Source of the DNA: Candidatus Accumulibacter aalborgensis
GTDB taxonomy: Bacteria > Pseudomonadota > Gammaproteobacteria > Burkholderiales > Rhodocyclaceae
Direction: 5' to 3'
Length of the DNA stretch: 53,343 nt
NCBI RefSeq assembly: GCF_900089955.1
Contig: NZ_FLQX01000109.1
Span: 1-53,343, forward strand
Each line of letters begins with the position of its first letter. Position 1 is the stretch's first letter. Positions 18,501 through 25,735 of this stretch are shown here, piece after piece. Position numbers and translations under genes: made by a program. Under the pieces are notes generated by a model. That model did no database searches and was not told the origin of the DNA. It saw only the letters and a list, made by a program, of their open reading frames with translations.

Positions 18501-18969
18501 CAAGCTCACCGCGCGCGGCAAGATGCTGTTCATCCAGATCGACGACGGCACTACTTCGCTCGAAGTCTCGGTGTTCAACGAGTTGTTCGAAAGCGAAAGG
18601 GCCAAGATCAGGGAAGACGAGGTGTTGATCATCGAAGGCCGCGTACAGCGCGACGATTTTGCCGGCGAAGGCCGCGTGCGGATCATCGCCGAACGCCTGC
18701 TGACGCTCGCCGAAGCACGCGGCCGCTTTGCCCGTCACCTGCGCCTGTCACTCAATGGCCAGGCCAGCAGCGCCGCCGTGCACCGCCTGCGCAGCCTGCT
18801 GGCGCCCTATACGCCTGGCGATTGCCAGGTGCGCCTGGCTTACCGCAACCATGAGGCGGCCTGCGAGCTGGACTTCGGCGAGGCCAATCGCGTCCGCCTC
18901 GAAGACGACCTGCTGGTCGCGCTGAAGGACTGGTTGAGCAGCGACAACGTCAACGTGGAGTACGCCTGA
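15511..18969 (+). CDS. dnaE: DNA polymerase III subunit alpha
   Basis: The replicative polymerase, 1152 residues (E. coli 1160). The N-terminal PHP domain begins FIHLRLHSEYSVTDG. The C-family catalytic core carries GPGRGSGAGS and the aspartate cluster MPDFDIDF at 401-408 (Asp403/405/407), followed by the fingers region with KKKAEEMALHR. The C-terminal OB-fold (LLAGLVVGVRTKLTARGKML) and the tau-binding tail complete the normal architecture. The PHP domain retains HSEYS but departs elsewhere from the active metal site, as usual for DnaE1. The wbuC-like gene starts one base after its stop. Confidence 0.95.
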   Translation: MPEAPFIHLRLHSEYSVTDGIVRLGDAVARAGSCGMPALALTDLANVFGLVKFYMAARYKGIKPVLGSDAFMANDADPDRPYRLLLLCRSRQGYLQLCELLSRAYLAPRVRGRAEITRRMLQEVGVSGLIALSGAAGGDVGEALLQGNREQAAARAQRWEATFPGAFYLEVQRYGQAQQEALLAATADLAAELELPLVATHPIQFLERHDFKAHEARVCIAEGYMLGDARRPRLYTEEQYFKSVDEMCALFADLPAALENSVEIAKRCNLEITLGKSYLPDFPTPEGVTLDDFLRQQAVVGLEVRLQQLFPDPAERAAQRAPYDARLQLETDTVVQMGFPGYFLIVADFINWAKHNGCPVGPGRGSGAGSVVAYALGITDLDPLRYALLFERFLNPERVSMPDFDIDFCQDNRWRVIEYVRQKYGAAAVSQIVTFGTMSSKAVIRDVGRVLDLPYNFCDQLSKLIPIETNKPLSLAKAIAAEAQLKARIDDEEEVRDLFDLAARLEDLTRNVGMHAGGVLIAPGKLTDFCPVYSADGGSVVSQFDKDDVEKVGLVKFDFLGLRNLTIIELALNYVAQLSGARPDLTTLAFDDPQAYQILKDGNTTAIFQVESEGMKKLVRKLAPDRFEDIIAVLALYRPGPLGSGMVDDFILRKKGQQKIDYYIDDLKICLEPTYGVIVYQEQVMQIAQIIGGYTLGAADLLRRAMGKKKAEEMALHRDLMREGAKKKGYDEKLAMQLFDLMEKFAEYGFNKSHTAAYAVVTYHTAWLKAHHCAAFMAATLSSEMDNTDTVKIFHDDAVANGLRILGPDVNASEYRFTPVDRSTVRYGLGAVKGTGEQAVNTLLKARQAGGPFKDLFDFCRRADKRLVNRRTIEALIRAGAFDALDNHRARLLASVGIAIEAAEQAERNAMQVSLFDILEAGGEGSRAQGPKYVDVARWSERQQLNEEKLALGFYFSGHPFHGVQAEVSRFVRKPLAALEARKETQLLAGLVVGVRTKLTARGKMLFIQIDDGTTSLEVSVFNELFESERAKIREDEVLIIEGRVQRDDFAGEGRVRIIAERLLTLAEARGRFARHLRLSLNGQASSAAVHRLRSLLAPYTPGDCQVRLAYRNHEAACELDFGEANRVRLEDDLLVALKDWLSSDNVNVEYA

Positions 18970-18970
18970 G

Positions 18971-19489
18971 ATGACCGAACTGACAGCAATGTCCGCCATG
19001 ACCACCACGCCCACGCCCGTCCTGATCGATCGAGAACTGCTCGACGCGGTCGGCAGCGAAGCGAAGGGCAGTCCGCGCCGGCGCAAGAACCATAACTTCC
19101 ACGCCGAAGATGCGGCGATCGCGCATCGCCTGCTCAACGCCATCGAGCCGGGGTCGTACCTGATGCCGCATCGTCATCTCGACGCCCACAAGGATGAAAC
19201 GATCATCGTCCTGCGCGGCCGGCTGGGTGTCGTTTTCTTCGACGACAGTGGCCAGGTGCAGCAAGCGGTGATCCTGGCGCCGGCAGGCGCCGTCTGCGGC
19301 GTCGACATTCCGCATGGCGTCTATCACACGGTGCTCGCTCTCGAAACCGGGACGGTGATGTTCGAGGCCAAGGCCGGCCCGTACCTGCCGCTCGGCGCAA
19401 GCGAACGCGCGCCATGGGCGCCTGCCGAGGACGAGGCCGAAGCAGCGGCCTATGCGCAGTCACTTAGCGAGCTCTGCGCGAAGATCTGA
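18971..19489 (+). CDS. WbuC-family cupin metalloprotein
   Basis: A 172-residue small cupin. Core motifs are RRKNHNFHAED, SYLMPHRHLDAHKDETIIVLRGRLGVVFFDD and GVDIPHGVYHTV. Histidines in PHRH and IPHGVYHT with the glutamate of KDET form the expected metal site. The family is named after WbuC of O-antigen clusters but occurs widely outside them and its reaction is unknown to me. The ATG at 18971 is one base after dnaE; internal ATGs at 18989 and 18998 are possible starts because the first nine residues are not conserved-looking. Co-transcription with dnaE is likely positional. Confidence 0.78.
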   Translation: MTELTAMSAMTTTPTPVLIDRELLDAVGSEAKGSPRRRKNHNFHAEDAAIAHRLLNAIEPGSYLMPHRHLDAHKDETIIVLRGRLGVVFFDDSGQVQQAVILAPAGAVCGVDIPHGVYHTVLALETGTVMFEAKAGPYLPLGASERAPWAPAEDEAEAAAYAQSLSELCAKI

Positions 19490-19499
19490 TTTCGTCGCC

Positions 19500-20456
19500 T
19501 TATAGGAGGCTGCCCTGTGATGATGCTTTGGGCTGTCGTCTTGGCTTTTCCGCCATTGACAAGTGCGCTGACGGCTGATCGAGCGTAGCGCCTACGAATC
19601 CCGGATACATTCTGGCTAGCAAGGGAATGAGCCGTAAGGCATCCTCATAGTATTGCTGATCCAGTTCGATACCCACAGATTCATAGCCGACAGCCTCCGC
19701 TGCAGCAAGCGTTGAGCCCGAGCCGGCGAACGTGTCGAGCACGATGCCTTCCCCAACCGGCAGCATCGAGCGCACGAGGATGCGCAGAATATGCTGTGGC
19801 TTCATTGTGGGGTGCTTCGTGAGGTCCGTTTCGACATCGGGCGTACGGCCAGACTGAATTACGTCGGGGAGCGGTTTCTCACCGCTGAGTCGTCTGAGAC
19901 CCCCGGTTCCCCAGCGTCGCAGGTTCTCTGCTACTGTCCGCTCGCCGATAGGCTTGCGGAAGAGCATCCATGGCTCATATCCACCGCGTGGCGTCACGCA
20001 AACCTCAGGAAACTCACTTTCCGCAAGCTTCGGGCGATCACCTCCGCGAAGCCCAACGTACAACCTCATGATCGCCGTTCTCACTTCGTAGCCCGCTTCT
20101 GCCATTGCGGACTGAACCAAGTATTGGAGTATGGGGTTGCCGGCGACACAAACGTGCGCACCGGGGACGAGAATGGGCAACAGTGCCTTACCCCAGTCGC
20201 GCATGTATTCGCGGAGTTTGCTCTTCTCCGCATCAGTAAGAATGGTGAAACGTGGGAGCGGATCGCGCTGGACTCCATTGAGCGTGGGAGGTATACGCCA
20301 CACCCCGCCACGATGCCCATTACGCAGAATTTCTCTTTCCCTTGCCGAGAACTCAATGAGGCCATAGGGCGGGTCGGTGACCACCGCATGGATTGAGTTC
20401 GCTTGGCGCAAAGCAAGCCAATCGAAGCAGTCAGCATGGCATAGGGCGTAAGTCAT
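19500..20456 (-). CDS. Beta-class DNA methyltransferase (N4-cytosine or N6-adenine)
   Basis: A 318-residue S-adenosylmethionine-dependent methyltransferase. The catalytic motif DPPY is at 28-31 and the SAM-binding motif DTFAGSGS at 241-248. This order (catalytic before SAM motif) defines the beta class, which modifies the exocyclic amino group of cytosine or adenine. Between them lies a ~200-residue variable region holding the target recognition element. The sequence is richer in A/T and rare codons than dnaE beside it, indicating transfer. Its ATG is 57 bases from the first ATG of the divergent nuclease gene, and together they look like a type II restriction-modification pair. Its stop is 10 bases from the wbuC stop. 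Confidence 0.88.
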   Translation of the reverse strand: MTYALCHADCFDWLALRQANSIHAVVTDPPYGLIEFSAREREILRNGHRGGVWRIPPTLNGVQRDPLPRFTILTDAEKSKLREYMRDWGKALLPILVPGAHVCVAGNPILQYLVQSAMAEAGYEVRTAIMRLYVGLRGGDRPKLAESEFPEVCVTPRGGYEPWMLFRKPIGERTVAENLRRWGTGGLRRLSGEKPLPDVIQSGRTPDVETDLTKHPTMKPQHILRILVRSMLPVGEGIVLDTFAGSGSTLAAAEAVGYESVGIELDQQYYEDALRLIPLLARMYPGFVGATLDQPSAHLSMAEKPRRQPKASSQGSLL

Positions 20457-20513
20457 TTTTCAACTCAAGGAAACAACTTCAGCGGCCTGGTCTCTAATGT
20501 TTTCAGTGACGCG

Positions 20514-20960
20514 ATGGATCAATGCACCATTTTCAAGCACAACCACGATCAGCGCTACCCGGACTTGATTTGCGAGGTTTCGCACGAAGGCCTGGAGGTG
20601 AAGTCCACGATCCAGATTGGAAAAGGTGGCGAATCGCATAACGGCCACAGCGGTTGGCATACGGTCATCTGCTTTGATCGAACCGATGCCGGCATCCAGT
20701 TCATACACGTCATGTTTGCGATGCTCAGAGGGCATCAAGAGCCCGATGCCGACTGGAAGTACGTCGGTAGTCGAGTGAAGGAAGATACCGGATCTCGGCG
20801 TACCGAAACCTACAATACGACCGGAATTGGAACCACAAAGCTGCGCGATGGCAGCGCCTACTTGGTTCCCTCGAAGGTAAACTTTTCCCGTTGGCGCCAG
20901 CAACGCAACGGGGCAGTCCCCAGGCACTCTATCTATTTCAAGAGCCTTGCCGACTCATAG
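20514..20960 (+). CDS. PD-(D/E)XK restriction endonuclease, 5' end uncertain
   Basis: The 148-residue reading from the ATG at 20514 contains a textbook nuclease motif: Pro16-Asp17, ten residues, then Glu28-Val29-Lys30 (RYPDL ... LEVKST). The rest (KGGESHNGHSGWH, HVMFAMLRG, YVGSRV, TTKLRDGSAYL, VNFSRWR) reads like a conserved globular enzyme. It is paired head-to-head with a DNA methyltransferase, so a restriction role is likely. The oddity is the start: only 16 residues precede the catalytic Pro, whereas the fold normally needs a helix before it. The same frame stays open upstream to 20445, past the methyltransferase ATG, and those codons also look protein-like, but no ATG, GTG or TTG occurs there. 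Truncation or a CTG start at 20487 are both possible. The opposite-strand reading at 20460-20927 is a shadow. Confidence 0.65.
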   Translation: MDQCTIFKHNHDQRYPDLICEVSHEGLEVKSTIQIGKGGESHNGHSGWHTVICFDRTDAGIQFIHVMFAMLRGHQEPDADWKYVGSRVKEDTGSRRTETYNTTGIGTTKLRDGSAYLVPSKVNFSRWRQQRNGAVPRHSIYFKSLADS

Positions 20961-21046
20961 GCATGCTGATCGTGATCGGGTCATTCTTGCCGAGGACGAT
21001 GCGCGAACTGTAGTTCGTCGGCGCGACCCGAAAAGGCTTGTCGATC

Positions 21047-21069
21047 AGGCGGGCGATCCTTGCCCGCCT
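21047..21069 (-). terminator. Probable terminator of the PEP-CTERM gene
   Basis: AGGCGGGC (21047-21054) and GCCCGCCT (21062-21069) form a perfect 8-pair stem with a 7-base loop, 10 bases beyond the stop of the minus-strand gene. In that direction a CCTTTT stretch follows about 11 bases after the stem, so termination is plausible but not canonical. Confidence 0.55.
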
Positions 21070-21079
21070 GACGGAGTCA

Positions 21080-22006
21080 TCATTGGCGACGGCGGCGGAA
21101 CGCGATGCCTGCGAGGGACGAGCTCAGCAGGGCAAGAGTCCCCGGCTCCGGAACATTCAGTGCGATGCCGTCGTTGATGCACTCCTCGAAGAAATGCGCC
21201 CTGAAAGCGCCTGTGGGCAGCTTGGAACGGTCGAACGAGAAGCCGTAGACCTCGCCGCCAAGGGCACCGGGAAAGTGAGCAAAATCGAGACCCAGCGCGG
21301 CGAGTTGAATCGCGTCAAGCGAACTGATCCCCTCGACGAAGGTTCCGGTCGCGACATTGGGATACATCGTTCCGTTGCCGAAATAGTTGGTCACGTCGGT
21401 GGTCGTGTTCAAATCGCCCATGGCGCCGACAGTTCGCCCGAAGCCATAGTCGTAATACTGCTGCAACGAAGTGTAGCCATAGGGCGCACCGGTGAGGTTG
21501 GTCACGGTCAGATTCTTGAAGAGGCCCAGGGTCGGGTTGCTGCCGCTGACGTTACCCAGCGAATCGTTGGCGCTGGTGAAGCGAATCGCGAAGACATCCG
21601 GGTCGGAGTACTTGGCCTGTGTGTCGAGATTGTGCGAGGAGAAATTCAGATACAGTTCACCTGGGGCGATGGTTTCATTCAGGACGCCGGAATGAGGCAC
21701 GCCGGCCAGTGGCATCCCGCCGCTGATCGCAAAGTACCCGGTTGAACCCTGCTGATGGTAGGCGAGGCTGAGTTCCTCGTAGCCGGAGCCACCGGAACCG
21801 TCGCTGTTCGAGTCGATGGCATAGTTCCAGCCGTTCCAGATTTGGCCGGCATGGCTCGCGCCCGGAGTGGTCATCGCCAAAGTGACCAGGCTGCAGAACA
21901 CAGCGCGTGCGAAGCGTTTTCCCGCGCTGGCACGAGCAGCCGGCAGTGATGCAGATTGAGAAGTTGTGGCCTTGACGCCGAGGGTCTTGCAAAAAGTCTT
22001 TTCCAT
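21080..22006 (-). CDS. PEP-CTERM sorting domain protein
   Basis: A 308-residue exported protein. The ATG at 22006 is chosen because AAGGA precedes it by a normal distance; a longer reading to 22192 exists but lacks a signal at its start. A signal peptide (FARAVFCSLVTLAMTTPGASHA, residues ~33-54 in broken form: basic run, hydrophobic core, AxA cleavage) follows a short leader. The mature part is Gly/Ser/Asn-rich beta sequence. It ends VPEPGTLALL, a hydrophobic stretch, then RRRRQ: the PEP-CTERM anchor recognised by the exosortase EpsH/XrtA and linked to extracellular polysaccharide production. No exosortase gene is in the window. It is divergent from the LysE gene. Confidence 0.85.
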   Translation of the reverse strand: MEKTFCKTLGVKATTSQSASLPAARASAGKRFARAVFCSLVTLAMTTPGASHAGQIWNGWNYAIDSNSDGSGGSGYEELSLAYHQQGSTGYFAISGGMPLAGVPHSGVLNETIAPGELYLNFSSHNLDTQAKYSDPDVFAIRFTSANDSLGNVSGSNPTLGLFKNLTVTNLTGAPYGYTSLQQYYDYGFGRTVGAMGDLNTTTDVTNYFGNGTMYPNVATGTFVEGISSLDAIQLAALGLDFAHFPGALGGEVYGFSFDRSKLPTGAFRAHFFEECINDGIALNVPEPGTLALLSSSLAGIAFRRRRQ

Positions 22007-22257
22007 GCTATGGTCCTTGAACCAGTGAGTTGTTTGGTCTCTGAGGTGGTGAAGGCGAGTACGGACGGTCCTCGACTTCGCAGCCAAGTGTCTCTCGGCG
22101 ATCCCGTTGAGCGTTATGAACTCGGTCACGGAAAGGGGTGTCTTTCTGGCGGCTGGTGCGCCAGACAGCAGCCAGGAGCTGAACTTCTCCATTCAAGAGC
22201 GTGCGCCAGACTGCCAGAATCGATCGGCTGATGAGTGCTTGCCGGGGGGGGCTTGAA

Positions 22258-22875
22258 GTGAATGCTTTTCTGTTTCTCAAAGCGGTTCTGATCGGCTTGT
22301 CGATTGCCGCACCGGTCGGGCCGATCGGCCTCTTGTGTATTCAGCGGACGCTGGCGCATGGGGCACGCGTCGGCTTCGTCAGTGGCCTCGGGGCGGCAGC
22401 GGCCGATGGGGTTTACGGCGCCATTGGTGCCTTTGGCCTGGCGGCAATCACCCGGATCTTCGTCACGCTCGCCACACCGCTGGCCATCGGTGGGGCGGTC
22501 TTTCTTGGCTGGATGGGAGTTCGCCTGCTGCGCGCGGCGCCTGCCGCACAGGCGGCGAGGGTGTCCGATGCGCTGGGCGCCTGGCGCGCCTTCTCGTCGG
22601 TCTTCGCGCTTACGCTGACCAACCCGATGACCATCCTCTCGTTCATCGCCGTCTTCGCTACCATTGGCGGCGATGCGGCGACCACCAGTTCGGCGGCGCT
22701 GGTCATGGTGTCGGGCGTATGGGCTGGTTCGGCGATCTGGTGGCTCGCGCTGGCCGTGGGAGTTGCCGCGATTCGTCAGCGCATCGGGCCGCGCGTGATG
22801 CAGGCCATCAATCGCACGGTCGGCGTGTTCCTGCTGGGTTTTGCCGTCTGGCAGGTCGCTGGCGTCCTCCGCTGA
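22258..22875 (+). CDS. LysE/RhtB-family amino acid exporter
   Basis: A 205-residue inner-membrane protein with about six hydrophobic helices. The family hallmark GLSIAAPVGPIGLLCIQRTLAHG occurs within the first 35 residues (broken here: APVGPIG and RTLAHG), and NPMTILSFIAVFA lies near residue 120. It probably exports an amino acid or related compound in exchange for protons; the substrate cannot be told. The GTG at 22258 gives the standard N-terminus VNAFLFLKAV and has a run of eight G upstream; an in-frame ATG at 22231 is an alternative. It is divergent from the PEP-CTERM gene across a 251-base region. Confidence 0.82.
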   Translation: MNAFLFLKAVLIGLSIAAPVGPIGLLCIQRTLAHGARVGFVSGLGAAAADGVYGAIGAFGLAAITRIFVTLATPLAIGGAVFLGWMGVRLLRAAPAAQAARVSDALGAWRAFSSVFALTLTNPMTILSFIAVFATIGGDAATTSSAALVMVSGVWAGSAIWWLALAVGVAAIRQRIGPRVMQAINRTVGVFLLGFAVWQVAGVLR

Positions 22876-22992
22876 AAATTGGTGCAGCGCAGTGCTTGCA
22901 CAGAAATGGCGACAGCGGCCTTTTGGCCCGGCTACTCGATGATATATCTGCCAATCAAGCGGCACGCGACTCGCCTCAGGTAGAATGGCGAG

Positions 22993-23790
22993 GTGAAACT
23001 CCACCGATTGTTCTTCTTGCCCGCGCTTTGCCTGTTGTCGGCAGCCGCCCATGCCGACATTTACGGCTTCGTCGATGAGCAGGGCATCGCCCATCTCGCC
23101 GAAGAGAAGGTCGACGAACGCTACGAACTGTTCGCCAGGGGAGAAGCCCGAACCGACCTCAAGCTGTCGTCCGAGCTCAAGTCCAGGCCGGAGAAGGTGC
23201 GCGTCGAAGACCAGGGCATCAACAAGCGCCTGCAGGACCCGCCCAGGCTGCAAAGATTCGACGCGCTGGTGGCCAGGGAAGCGCAGCGCCAGAAGCTCGA
23301 GCCAGCACTGGTCAAGGCAGTCATCGCGGTCGAGTCGGCGTACGACCCGGACGCGGTGTCTGCCAAGGGCGCGACCGGGCTGATGCAGTTGATCCCGGAT
23401 ACCGCCACACGTTACGGCGTGCGCCAGATCGCCGACCCGCAGGACAACGTGCGCGGCGGCACGCGCTACCTGCGCTACCTGCTCGACCTGTTCGATGGCA
23501 ATCTGGTGCTCGCGCTGGCTGGCTTCAATGCTGGCGAAGGCGCCGTGCAGCACTACCGCAATACGGTGCCGCCGTACCCGGAAACTCAGGCCTATGTAAA
23601 GCTGGTCATGCGTTTCTACGAACACTTTGGCGGCGCTGTGAAGAAAGTGGGCCAACTGAAGGATGGCCGCGTCCGCCTCGCGCTGCCGCCAAGGCGGGGC
23701 AACCTGCCGCCCGACGGCGTCCATGTGCCTGGCTTGATGTCGGCTCCCCAATCTGTCGATGCCGCGGGCGAAGCAACAGGGCGGCCCTGA
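22993..23790 (+). CDS. Lytic transglycosylase with SLT domain
   Basis: A 265-residue periplasmic murein-cleaving enzyme. A signal peptide (residues 1-21, ending SAAAHA) is followed by a short DUF4124-like strand (DIYGFVDEQGIAHL). The SLT lysozyme-like domain spans about 88-225 with catalytic Glu114 in IAVESAYDP, the structural motif SAKGATGLMQLIP, and LALAGFNAGEGAV. It cleaves the MurNAc-GlcNAc bond to yield 1,6-anhydro ends. The GTG start at 22993 follows TAGAATGGCGAG, where TAGAAT may be a -10 box close to the gene. The last 40 residues are proline-rich and likely unstructured. Confidence 0.87.
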   Translation: MKLHRLFFLPALCLLSAAAHADIYGFVDEQGIAHLAEEKVDERYELFARGEARTDLKLSSELKSRPEKVRVEDQGINKRLQDPPRLQRFDALVAREAQRQKLEPALVKAVIAVESAYDPDAVSAKGATGLMQLIPDTATRYGVRQIADPQDNVRGGTRYLRYLLDLFDGNLVLALAGFNAGEGAVQHYRNTVPPYPETQAYVKLVMRFYEHFGGAVKKVGQLKDGRVRLALPPRRGNLPPDGVHVPGLMSAPQSVDAAGEATGRP

Positions 23791-23814
23791 ACGCGCTGCG
23801 GCCGAGGCGCGGCA

Positions 23815-23840
23815 GTTGGGCAAAGCGAAGCGTGCCCAAC
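23815..23840 (+). terminator. Hairpin after the lytic transglycosylase gene
   Basis: GTTGGGCA (23815-23822) and TGCCCAAC (23833-23840) form a perfect 8-pair stem with a 10-base loop, 24 bases after the stop. No U-run follows, so it may act with Rho or only stabilise the 3' end. Confidence 0.4.
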
Positions 23841-24008
23841 GACGGCCAGCGACCGAGGCCGGGACTGTCGTTACGGCCGTGCTGTACGACGTGGCGATTG
23901 AACAAGACTGCACGCTCTTGTGCAGCAGGGCATCGGGCAATTCACCTCCACGTTCAGGGACTTTCCCCACAGGCAGAAACCCGGTACATTCTCGCTCTCC
24001 GTGTTGCA

Positions 24009-24045
24009 GTCGCTGCACACCCGGCAGACGCGGGGCTGCAGCGAC
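24009..24045. promoter_or_regulatory. Inverted repeat before the parvulin gene
   Basis: GTCGCTGCA (24009-24017) is perfectly complementary to TGCAGCGAC (24037-24045), separated by 19 bases. It stands 54 bases before the ATG at 24099. It could be an operator half-site pair or an mRNA leader structure; nothing further can be said. Confidence 0.35.
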
Positions 24046-24098
24046 CAGCTACTGAAACGACTGCTGGATTCATTGAAGAAACCCTTGAGGACTGATAA

Positions 24099-24992
24099 AT
24101 GAGATCGATCAAGAACGGAATTCTCGTGGCCAGCGCAGCGTCGTTGCTGGCCCTTGGCGCATGCAATGCCGACAAGAACGCAACGCCCCCGGCTCCGGCC
24201 TCAGCCCCGCCCTCGACTCCGGCCTCGACTCCGGCCTCGACAAGCCCGGCCGTGGCCACGGTGAACGGTAAAGCCATCAGTCAGAGCAGCGTCGACGTCA
24301 TCGCCAGGCAGGGCGCGACCGCTGGCCATCCGGATACGCCGGAGACGCGCCAGACGATCATCGACCGTATGGTCCTGCAGATGGTCGTCGCAGATGAGGC
24401 CATCAAGAAGGGCCTGGACAAATCTCCCGAGGTTGCCGAGCAAATCGATTCGATCAGGCAATCGGTTCTGGCCAACGCCTATGTTCAGGATTTCATCAAG
24501 AAAAACCCGGTCAGTGACGACATGCTGAAAGCCGAGTACGATCGTATCAAGGCCACCATCACCGGCAGCGAATACAAGGCGCGCCACATCCTGGTGGAAA
24601 GCGAAGCCGAAGCCAGGGACATCATTGCCAAGCTCAAGAAGGATCCGCGATTGTTCGCCAAGCTGGCCATGGACAAATCAAGAGATGCTGGTTCCAAGGT
24701 CAAGGGCGGCGAGCTGGGGTGGTTTGACTTGAGCAGGATGGTGCCCGAATTTGGTGCTGCGGTCAGCAAGCTGGAAAAAGGCAAGATCACCGAAGAGCCC
24801 GTGAAAACCAACTTTGGTTATCATGTCATCCAACTGGAGGATTCCAGGCCGATTGAGGTGCCCTCCTTTGAGGAAGTCAAAGCCAATCTGGCGCAACAGC
24901 TTCAGCAGCAGAACTTGAAGAAGCAACTGGAGGATCTCAAGGCCAAAGCCAAGATCGAGGTGGTGGCGGCCCCTGCAGCAGCAGCCAAGTGA
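24099..24992 (+). CDS. Parvulin-type peptidyl-prolyl isomerase lipoprotein
   Basis: A 297-residue lipid-anchored periplasmic foldase. The signal ends in the lipobox LALGAC with Cys22 as the lipidated residue. Residues 30-55 are a Pro/Ala/Ser/Thr linker encoded by a 12-base tandem repeat. A SurA_N-like helical part (60-145) precedes the PpiC domain at about 155-255, with YKARHILVESEAEA, GGELGWFDLSRMVPEF and NFGYHVIQLED. The enzyme isomerises prolyl bonds and likely helps fold outer-membrane or exported proteins. It resembles PrsA and Cbf2-type isomerases. AGGAC lies about 9 bases before the ATG. Confidence 0.87.
   Translation: MRSIKNGILVASAASLLALGACNADKNATPPAPASAPPSTPASTPASTSPAVATVNGKAISQSSVDVIARQGATAGHPDTPETRQTIIDRMVLQMVVADEAIKKGLDKSPEVAEQIDSIRQSVLANAYVQDFIKKNPVSDDMLKAEYDRIKATITGSEYKARHILVESEAEARDIIAKLKKDPRLFAKLAMDKSRDAGSKVKGGELGWFDLSRMVPEFGAAVSKLEKGKITEEPVKTNFGYHVIQLEDSRPIEVPSFEEVKANLAQQLQQQNLKKQLEDLKAKAKIEVVAAPAAAAK
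24211..24240 (+). repeat. 12-base tandem repeat in the lipoprotein linker
   Basis: CCTCGACTCCGG is repeated about 2.5 times in frame and encodes the Ser-Thr-Pro-Ala linker after the lipid anchor. Copy number may vary between strains. Confidence 0.8.
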
Positions 24993-25002
24993 ATCGACCG
25001 CA

Positions 25003-25040
25003 GGTAGTGGTGGTGGTAGTAGTGGGAGGCCGGGAGGGGG
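25003..25040 (+). other. G-rich tract, possible G-quadruplex
   Basis: A run of GG and GGG blocks between the parvulin stop and the DUF1269 gene, ending GGGAGGCCGGGAGGGGG. It could fold into a quadruplex in DNA or in the mRNA leader of the downstream gene. Confidence 0.35.
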
Positions 25041-25117
25041 CAACGGCGACCGCTCGCCGCAACTGCAGACGTTCCGCTGACAGTGATTCAATCAATCAAG
25101 CATGAGGAGAAAGTTTC

Positions 25118-25606
25118 ATGAGCAAGCTGGTGGTAATTGCCTACGACTCAGCCAACAAGGCCGCGGAAGTCCGTAGCAGGCTGCGCACGATGCAGAAGGA
25201 TCAGACCATCGACCTGGATGAGGCCCTGGTGGCGGTCAAGGACGAGGAGGGCGAGGTGTCGCTGCTCCAGACCTACAAACCAATCGCCACGGAGGCACCG
25301 AACCGAGGTTTCTGGAACTCGCTGGTCGGTCTGATCCTGATGAATCCGGTGCTGGGCATGTCGACCTCCCGACGCGCGAATGCCGTCGGCGGTGCGCTGA
25401 CCGAAGTCGGCGTCGACCAGGATTTCTTGAAGGACCTCACCGCAACGTTCCAGAACGGCACTTCCGTACTCTTCGCGCTGGTCCGCGAAGCATCGACCGA
25501 GAAGGTGCTGGCCGAGCTTCGCGGTACCGGCGGCAAGCTTCTCGAGACCACGCTCACGCACGCCGAGGAAGCGAGGCTGCAGGCGGCGCTGGACTGCGCC
25601 GGGTAG
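25118..25606 (+). CDS. DUF1269 family protein
   Basis: A 162-residue protein of the DUF1269 family, opening MSKLVVIAYDSANKAAEVRSRL and with a central glycine-containing hydrophobic segment FWNSLVGLILMNPVLGM at about 68-84. The family is thought to be membrane-associated; its biochemical role is unknown to me, though members often sit near stress and ion-transport genes. The start is well supported by GAGGAGAAAG 8 bases before the ATG. Immediately after its stop comes a PPK2 gene relic, so it was probably once the neighbour of a second polyphosphate kinase gene. Confidence 0.8.
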   Translation: MSKLVVIAYDSANKAAEVRSRLRTMQKDQTIDLDEALVAVKDEEGEVSLLQTYKPIATEAPNRGFWNSLVGLILMNPVLGMSTSRRANAVGGALTEVGVDQDFLKDLTATFQNGTSVLFALVREASTEKVLAELRGTGGKLLETTLTHAEEARLQAALDCAG

Positions 25607-25609
25607 CCG

Positions 25610-25735
25610 ACAGCAAAAACGCTCCATGGTCCGTCATCCCTGCCAACCACAGGGGGTTCCGCAAACCGGCCGTCTCGCAGATCATCGTGGACACCATGGA
25701 AGAAGCGGAACCGAAGCGGCAGTTGCATCTCGTTC
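25610..25735 (+). pseudogene. Relic of a PPK2 polyphosphate kinase 3' end
   Basis: Reading from about 25610 gives DSKNAPWSVIPANHRGFRK, PAVSQIIVDTMEEAEPK, which matches residues 221-255 of the intact PPK2 encoded at 34569 (SKDAPWYVIPANHKWFRN, LAISQIIVDTMEDMGLK). A 31-base segment (25673-25703) is identical to 35290-35320. No kinase domain precedes it and no start exists, so this is a gene fragment. It starts directly behind the DUF1269 stop and ends about 200 bases before the RND adaptor gene. Confidence 0.85.

Larger units (their letters stand above)
23791..24098. other. Intergenic region with two hairpins
   Basis: 308 bases with no convincing gene. It contains the hairpin after the transglycosylase gene and a second, long-loop inverted repeat 54 bases before the parvulin gene; both are listed separately. 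Confidence 0.5.

Noticed and set aside
20460-20927. 155-codon minus-strand frame upstream of the methyltransferase
   Set aside because: The plus strand here carries a PD-(D/E)XK motif and conserved-looking blocks, while the minus frame has none; a small controller protein would show a helix-turn-helix, which is absent.
22126-24018. 630-codon minus-strand frame
   Set aside because: Crosses two well-supported plus-strand genes and is low-complexity Arg/Gln/His sequence.
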